Below, one piece after another: positions 55,075-59,180 of a stretch of DNA of 59,180 bases. The notes beneath the pieces were generated by a model. That model ran no database searches. It was not told the origin of the DNA and saw only the letters and a program-made list of their open reading frames with translations. Each line of letters opens with the position of its first letter. Position 1 is the first letter of the stretch. The position numbers and the translations under genes are program-made. Origin of the DNA: a virus; IMG/VR virus record IMGVR_UViG_3300042691_016575, positions 1 to 59,180 of that record. The stretch is one strand, 5' to 3'.

Positions 55075-55308
55075 ATGAGTAACAAGAGAGACCTTAAGGC
55101 CTATGTAAGATTCGATGGATCTGGCAGAATTGTAGCAGGAAGTTTAATCCTAAGAAGAAACAAACCAAAAGTTGGTAAATGGCAAGAGATAACAGCATAT
55201 GAGTGTTGTAATCCTACCACCACTACCACTACAACAGCAGTACCTACTACTACGACTACTACTACTGTAGCACCTACAACAACTACCACAACAACCCCAG
55301 CTCCATAA
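55075..55308 (+). CDS. Small protein with long Thr/Pro-rich tail
   Basis: 77 residues. Residues 1-46 are a small basic beta domain (YVRFDGSGRIVAGSLILRRN) ending in CCNP. From residue 48 to the end the protein is a Thr tract with a repeated VPTTTTTTTVAPTTT pattern and ends PAP. No domain follows the tail. It resembles the proteins at 2021 and 17191, which also stop in a bare Thr tail. It directly follows the glycosyltransferase gene, so its tail is a possible substrate. Confidence 0.6.
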   Translation: MSNKRDLKAYVRFDGSGRIVAGSLILRRNKPKVGKWQEITAYECCNPTTTTTTTAVPTTTTTTTVAPTTTTTTTPAP

Positions 55309-55310
55309 TT

Positions 55311-55715
55311 ATGGCTTTAGAATTATTTCCAGAAGGAATGAGTAATAAAGGAGAACTTTCCTTAGAGAGTATAGCTGCTAAGCTTACACACACACATGAA
55401 CAGCTCCACCTTATTCATTGGCAAACAACTTCATATGCAGAGCACCAGGCAACTGGTGCTTTATATGATTATGTACATGATTTTAAAGATGGACTAATTG
55501 AAAAGATTATGGGATATACAGGTAAAAGACCTACCCCATATAAGATAGAAGCTCTTACAAACTGTACTGCTAATCAGTGTGTAGCAGATTTGTTAGCTTT
55601 TGCTTCTCAATTAAAAGCTTATGGAGAAAGAAATAGTTTTCATGATGTTTGCAACCTTGCAGATTCTCTATCTGGGGAAGCTGCAAAAACAAAGTATTTG
55701 CTAACTCTTTCATAG
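55311..55715 (+). CDS. Ferritin-like / Dps-like helical protein (DUF5856-type)
   Basis: 134 residues, all helical. The segment HTHEQLHLIHWQTTSYAEHQ and ALYDYVHDFKDGLIEKIMGY carries the spaced His, Glu and Trp residues of Dps/ferritin-like four-helix bundles, and I recall the DUF5856 family with this pattern in Bacteroidota phages. Dps proteins bind iron and protect DNA from oxidative damage. Here the protein may be a virion or early host-takeover factor. The metal-site residues are compatible, but function is unproven. It follows the Thr-tail protein by two bases and abuts the next gene. Confidence 0.65.
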   Translation: MALELFPEGMSNKGELSLESIAAKLTHTHEQLHLIHWQTTSYAEHQATGALYDYVHDFKDGLIEKIMGYTGKRPTPYKIEALTNCTANQCVADLLAFASQLKAYGERNSFHDVCNLADSLSGEAAKTKYLLTLS

Positions 55716-56003
55716 ATGCAAGTTAATAGAAGATTTTTTCCTCAAAAGATGCAAGACAATGATGAAACATTCATTGCTTCTCTTTTAGGGGTAATTGAAT
55801 CTGTTGATGAATTATGCTCTGTAGAGATAACAAAAAAACCTAGTTCTTTTCATTTTAGAATAGCAGCTAGTGTACCTAAATATAACAATATGCTTATAGA
55901 AGAAATATTAAAATTCTGTAACATGTTTCAAATAAGAATTGATATGAGTAAAAGTATAAAAACTTCCTCAATAATAACATTTGAAATAAACTTAATTAAT
56001 TAA
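55716..56003 (+). CDS. Unknown small protein
   Basis: 95 residues of alternating beta and helix character (VNRRFFPQKMQ, ASLLGVIESVDELCSVEITK, IEEILKFCNMFQIRIDMSKS). No signal peptide or membrane segment. The start is one base after the ferritin-like stop. It has no recognised family. Confidence 0.5.
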   Translation: MQVNRRFFPQKMQDNDETFIASLLGVIESVDELCSVEITKKPSSFHFRIAASVPKYNNMLIEEILKFCNMFQIRIDMSKSIKTSSIITFEINLIN

Positions 56004-56009
56004 AATATT

Positions 56010-56426
56010 ATGCCTACGTTTATAAAGCCAGGATTCTGGAATAAAAAAAGAAAACAATTAGCTGGAGAACTTGATTTGGATTATTTAATTCAATCTTTAG
56101 CTACTACACGTCCATATAAAACTTATACAGCTATATTAACACAAACTGGTGAAAACCCTCCTGTGGAAGAAACAGTTTTTGAAAATACACTAGGAGACCC
56201 TTCTATAGTGTTTGCAAGAACAAGTCCTGGTAGTTTTCAGATTCAACACCCTTCTTTTTTAGTTTCTAAAACTTATATTATTGGTAGTTTTAGAAGTGTT
56301 GCTATGACTGGTCCTGTAGAAAATCTTTTTAGTTGTGTTACAGATGGTACTGTTGGTTGGGTTGGTGTAGATTCAACATTTGCACAACCAAATAGAATAT
56401 ATATAGAAATTAGAGTATACAGTTAA
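56010..56426 (+). CDS. Accessory tail protein related to the protein at 51408
   Basis: 138 residues. The N-terminal segment (FIKPGFWNKKRKQLAGELDL) is a more distant version of the anchor module. The rest shares the beta domain of the protein at 51408 (KTYTAILTQTGENPP, VFENTLGDPSIVFAR, RIYIEIRVYS). Probably a small virion accessory or fibre-tip protein. Function is unknown. The start has the AATATTATG context common in this window. Confidence 0.55.
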   Translation: MPTFIKPGFWNKKRKQLAGELDLDYLIQSLATTRPYKTYTAILTQTGENPPVEETVFENTLGDPSIVFARTSPGSFQIQHPSFLVSKTYIIGSFRSVAMTGPVENLFSCVTDGTVGWVGVDSTFAQPNRIYIEIRVYS

Positions 56427-56473
56427 AATATAATTTATTACATTTACAATTAATTTTAAAACCAATTTACATT

Positions 56474-56713
56474 ATGGCACAGTATGATCCAAACAAGAGA
56501 TACTCTTGGGGACCTGAAGACAAGTTTGAACTCTCTGGTAGAGAATTTGGCTTAATTCTAAACACATTAAGAGCTATTCTTAATACAGAAGAAGCTGCAA
56601 AAATTATTTTAGCACAACAAGCTATTGCTGCTATTGAAGCAGTGATGGCTAAAGGAGTTGAAATGGACATTGTTAAAGAAGCTGTAGAAGAACACAATTC
56701 TAAAGATTTGTAA
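56474..56713 (+). CDS. Small conserved phage protein, unknown
   Basis: 79 residues. After an N-terminal YDPNKRYSWGPEDKFELSGR comes a helical body (EFGLILNTLRAILNTEEAAK, AQQAIAAIEAVMAKGVEM). I recall proteins of this type in Bacteroidota phages, without known function. It precedes the hairpin-rich gap at 56721-56773. Confidence 0.55.
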   Translation: MAQYDPNKRYSWGPEDKFELSGREFGLILNTLRAILNTEEAAKIILAQQAIAAIEAVMAKGVEMDIVKEAVEEHNSKDL

Positions 56714-56720
56714 AAAGAAG

Positions 56721-56773
56721 TCTGGTTGGGTGATGCATAACCAGATGTAAAAATAAGCACTTCTCTATGAGAA
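56721..56773 (+). other. Two hairpins in the gap before the GIY-YIG gene
   Basis: TCTGGTT (56721-56727) pairs with AACCAGA (56739-56745), and TTCTC (56761-56765) pairs with GAGAA (56769-56773) over a 3-base loop. No T-run follows either hairpin, so they are not clear terminators. They lie at the 5' edge of a mobile gene and may limit its translation or mark the insertion site. Confidence 0.55.
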
Positions 56774-56797
56774 TATATGAACCAAAGAATAGAATAG

Positions 56798-57469
56798 ATG
56801 GCATATGTATACAGACATATTAGACTTGATACTAACCAACCTTTTTACATTGGTATAGCTAAAAATGATGATGCTTCTTATAGTAGAGCTCATTATAAAT
56901 ATAAAAGTAAAAGAAATAAAATTTGGTTAGATATAATAAACAAAACTTCTTATGAAGTAGAAATTTTATTTGAAGGTTTAACTTGGGAAGAAGCTTGTCA
57001 GAAAGAAATAGAATTTATTACTTTATATGGAAGAATAGATTTAAAGAATGGAACTCTTGCAAACATGACAAAAGGTGGTGATGGAATGGTAGGTGTAGTT
57101 AGATCTGAAGAATATAGATTACAACTTTCTGAAAGACAAAAAGATGGAAAAGCTTATTGGTTTGGTAAAAAATTATCAAAAGAACATAAAGAAAAAATAG
57201 CTGCTCATCTTTGGGGTAGAAAAGTTTCTGAAGAAACTAGAAAAAAACTTAGTGATTCTATAAAAGGTGAAAAACATCCTTATTATGGAAAAACTAGTCC
57301 AAAAGGAATAAAAGTTATTGATACAGAAACCAATATTATATATGATTCTGTATTAATGTGTCAAAAGCTTACAAATTACAAAAAACTTCAAGAAAAACTT
57401 TCTGGAAAAAGAAAAAATTTTACTCCAATAGTATATCTTAAAGACTATAATAACTCTAATGATATATGA
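56798..57469 (+). CDS. GIY-YIG homing endonuclease with NUMOD3 repeats
   Basis: 223 residues. The N-terminal domain has the GIY-YIG elements YVYRHIRLDTNQPFYIGIAK, the Arg of SRAHYKYKSK and the Glu of ACQKEIEFI. The middle carries NUMOD3-type DNA-binding repeats (GKKLSKEHKEKI, GRKVSEETRKKLSDS, HPYYGK). A final segment KVIDTETNIIYDSVLMC is the NUMOD1-like helix-turn-helix. This is the standard layout of phage free-standing homing endonucleases. Codon use is more A/T-rich than in nearby virion genes. It overlaps the next gene by 11 bases. Confidence 0.88.
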   Translation: MAYVYRHIRLDTNQPFYIGIAKNDDASYSRAHYKYKSKRNKIWLDIINKTSYEVEILFEGLTWEEACQKEIEFITLYGRIDLKNGTLANMTKGGDGMVGVVRSEEYRLQLSERQKDGKAYWFGKKLSKEHKEKIAAHLWGRKVSEETRKKLSDSIKGEKHPYYGKTSPKGIKVIDTETNIIYDSVLMCQKLTNYKKLQEKLSGKRKNFTPIVYLKDYNNSNDI

Positions 57470-57659
57470 ATTTAGAAATAGAATTGAAGTAACAACTCCA
57501 AAAGGAGATGGTATAATACTATACATGATAGATTATGGTCATGAAACTGATACCATCTATACAATTATAATAGACAATACAGGTGAGATGTGGCAATACA
57601 CTCACAAAGATATAATCGTTAAACCCAATATAACATTTAAACGCTATGGCAACAATTAA
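57459..57659 (+). CDS. Unknown small beta-rich protein
   Basis: 66 residues (EFRNRIEVTTPKGDGIILYM, DTIYTIIIDNTGEMWQYTH), of small-barrel character like SH3 or KOW domains. The start overlaps the endonuclease end by 11 bases and its stop overlaps the next ATG by 14 bases. This crowding suggests the endonuclease landed directly upstream of this gene. Function is unknown. Confidence 0.5.
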   Translation: MIYEFRNRIEVTTPKGDGIILYMIDYGHETDTIYTIIIDNTGEMWQYTHKDIIVKPNITFKRYGNN

Positions 57660-58320
57660 AAAAGCACAAGGTGGTGGCTTAATCAAAAAAGTAATAAAGG
57701 AGGCAACTAAGAATGCACCTAAAGTATCAAAATGGGATTATCCTACTAAAAAAAGTAGAGATTTTCAACGTGATTTTCTAGAAGCTTATCCTGAAAAAAT
57801 TAAAAAAATGCCTACTGGTACTAATAAAATAGATAAAGTAAAAGAAGTTAAACCAAAGTATGACAAAAATGGTTTAGAGATTTTAAAAGACAAAAATGGT
57901 GGAGCTGTTAAAAAGAAAATGAAAATGGGGGGAATGGTAAAAAAAGCACAAAAAGGAGTTAATCTTCCACCAGCATTACAACAAACAGGTAAACCTAGTA
58001 TAAAAAATTCTGGATATATTGCTAATACTTCAGAAGAAATGTCAAAGGTTAAAAAATATTCTCCTTCTAAAGAAGGTTTTAAATCTGTAAATGATACAAC
58101 TTATAAACGTTCAACAAGAAAATATAAGAATGGTGGAAGTCTATCTGGACTTAAAGCCTCCAACAAAAGAATTGGTCCTGTAGATCCTAAAGGAGCATTT
58201 ACAAAAGTTCAAAAGAAAACATTAGCAGGAGCTAAAGGAAAAGCTTCTTTAACAAAAGACAAACAACTTGGTGCTACAAAAATGGCTAAAAGAGGAATGT
58301 CTGTTTCTAAAAAGAAATAG
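57646..58320 (+). CDS. Lys-rich KAQxG-family virion protein
   Basis: 224 residues, strongly basic, low-complexity and probably disordered. It begins MATIKKAQGGGLIKKV and repeats MGGMVKKAQKGV and KNGGSLSGLKA. The end is Lys/Ala/Gly-rich (KTLAGAKGKASLTKDKQLGA). It shares the KAQxG motif with the cargo proteins at 19611 and 21212 and with the next two genes. The basic composition fits DNA contact inside the capsid, which is inference. Confidence 0.6.
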   Translation: MATIKKAQGGGLIKKVIKEATKNAPKVSKWDYPTKKSRDFQRDFLEAYPEKIKKMPTGTNKIDKVKEVKPKYDKNGLEILKDKNGGAVKKKMKMGGMVKKAQKGVNLPPALQQTGKPSIKNSGYIANTSEEMSKVKKYSPSKEGFKSVNDTTYKRSTRKYKNGGSLSGLKASNKRIGPVDPKGAFTKVQKKTLAGAKGKASLTKDKQLGATKMAKRGMSVSKKK

Positions 58321-58322
58321 TT

Positions 58323-58796
58323 ATGAAAGCTATTAAGAAAGCTCAAGCTGGTACTACAGTAAAAGATAAAACAGCTGTAGTAAAACCCAAAAGAAAACCA
58401 ACTTTTGCTAGAAATGAACCTAAATATATTGACCCTATTACTAAAGAAAAAGTTAAATTAAAAACAGCAAAAGATAGTAGTGAATATAAAAAAGGATATA
58501 ATTCTGGAGTTGAACAAAAAGGTAACAGTGAGTTATATAGAGCTCTATCTACTAATAAACCTTGGAATGCTGGCAATGAAGAAGGTTATTATGATAAAAG
58601 ACCCAGAAAAAAATTAAAATCTGGTGGTATTGTAAAAGCTAAAGATGGTAAATGGATGCAAAAAGCCTCAGCTTCTATTAAAAAACGTGGTACTGCTGGT
58701 AAATGTACACCCATCACAAAGAAGGAATGTTCTGGAAAAGCTAAAACTTTAGCTCTTACATTTAAGAAAATTGCTAAATCTAATAAAAAGAAATAA
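58323..58796 (+). CDS. Lys-rich KAQxG-family virion protein
   Basis: 157 residues. Begins MKAIKKAQAGTTV, with a second motif SGGIVKAKDGKW. The C-terminal part, TAGKCTPITKKECSGKAKTL, has two Cys and a helical Lys-rich end (FKKIAKSNKKK). Similar endings occur in other Bacteroidota phages. It is basic and probably disordered. The TAA shares its last A with the next ATG (TAATG). Confidence 0.6.
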   Translation: MKAIKKAQAGTTVKDKTAVVKPKRKPTFARNEPKYIDPITKEKVKLKTAKDSSEYKKGYNSGVEQKGNSELYRALSTNKPWNAGNEEGYYDKRPRKKLKSGGIVKAKDGKWMQKASASIKKRGTAGKCTPITKKECSGKAKTLALTFKKIAKSNKKK

Positions 58797-59180
58797 TGGC
58801 AGCTATAACAAAAGTTCCTAATGGTCCTCTAATTAAAAAGAAAGGCCCTTTTAAAGGAAGTACATTAAAATCTGGTGGTATAGTCAAGAAAGCACAAGAT
58901 GGAACTACAATGTCTCCATATATGCAGAAGAGAGCTGCTCAACAATTAGTTAAAGAAAAAAACATTAGAGCTAGAGATTCTATATTAAATAGAAATGCTT
59001 CTGCTAAAGGAATGACTAGAGAGCAAGTACAAGCACAACAAGTGGCTGATAAAAAGAAACCTGATGCTCCTACATGTGATACAAATGATCCAAACTTTAA
59101 ATCTACAAAGTGTGGAATAAGTAAAGCTGCTGCTAAAGAATCTAAATCTGATTTTAAGAAGAAAAAGAATGGTGGATTGA
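58796..59180 (+). CDS. Lys-rich KAQxG-family virion protein (runs off the window)
   Basis: The frame from 58796 is open to the window edge (128 residues, partial). It contains KSGGIVKKAQDGTTMSPYMQ and, near the end, a Cys pair (PTCDTNDPNFKSTKCG) and KSDFKKKKNGG. It is the third basic KAQxG protein in a row. The TAATG overlap with the previous gene suggests coupled translation. The real end lies outside the window. Confidence 0.6.
   Translation, partial: MAAITKVPNGPLIKKKGPFKGSTLKSGGIVKKAQDGTTMSPYMQKRAAQQLVKEKNIRARDSILNRNASAKGMTREQVQAQQVADKKKPDAPTCDTNDPNFKSTKCGISKAAAKESKSDFKKKKNGGL

Overview
The window is one long, AT-rich, plus-strand-only block of late (virion and lysis) genes from a tailed bacteriophage of the crAss-like type (Crassvirales or a close environmental relative). 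The crAss-like call rests on gene content and order. A ring/IHF-like/tail-tubular cluster (9.0-11.9 kb) is followed by a very large muzzle-type tail protein, then Gly-rich cargo-like proteins. After these come a 4400-residue protein carrying the DFDID catalytic motif of crAss-like virion RNA polymerases and a 1629-residue protein with a PD-(D/E)XK nuclease domain. A Bacteroidota host, probably Flavobacteria-like, is suggested by A/T-rich start contexts without Shine-Dalgarno sequences, several TAnnTTTG promoter elements, FISUMP domains, and a phage-borne protein ending in a type IX secretion (T9SS) sorting domain. No minus-strand gene, tRNA, integrase or CRISPR array was found.

Layout. 1-270: end of an upstream gene, then a strongly base-paired 220-nt non-coding stretch. 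271-3259: three virion genes, with hairpin terminators after the first and third. 3268-7764: receptor-binding or decoration proteins built from small domains joined by Thr-rich linkers, including a tail-collar protein, closed by a terminator. 7843-11940: metallophosphoesterase, ring protein, IHF-like protein, an HNH/AP2-type homing endonuclease gene and a tail tubular/ring protein. 11948-19609: the muzzle protein, apparently divided over three consecutive genes whose break points carry Thr-linker display cassettes. 19611-45243: cargo and ejection proteins, virion RNA polymerase and nuclease. 45368-47195: lysis cassette (membrane protein, M15 peptidase endolysin, overlapping spanin-like pair). 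47195-56713: tail-fibre and accessory genes, including two DUF4874/DUF4832-type proteins, a glycosyltransferase, a ferritin-like protein and several proteins sharing a short N-terminal anchor module. 56798-59180: a GIY-YIG endonuclease gene and a run of small Lys-rich proteins carrying the recurrent KAQxG motif.

How it may work together. The ring, tubular and muzzle proteins would form the tail portal. The KAQxG proteins, the polymerase and the nuclease are probable capsid cargo delivered with the DNA. The Thr-linker proteins look like an exchangeable surface-display system in which the same few domains (FISUMP, a Cys-containing domain of about 75 residues, a beta domain of about 65 residues) are reused on different virion scaffolds. 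The most unusual points are the three-way split muzzle, the secreted T9SS-tagged DUF4874/4832 protein next to a virion-anchored paralogue, the KAQxG motif family, and the folded RNA-like region at 50-270. Everything here is from reading sequence; family names come from recalled family features, not from database searches.
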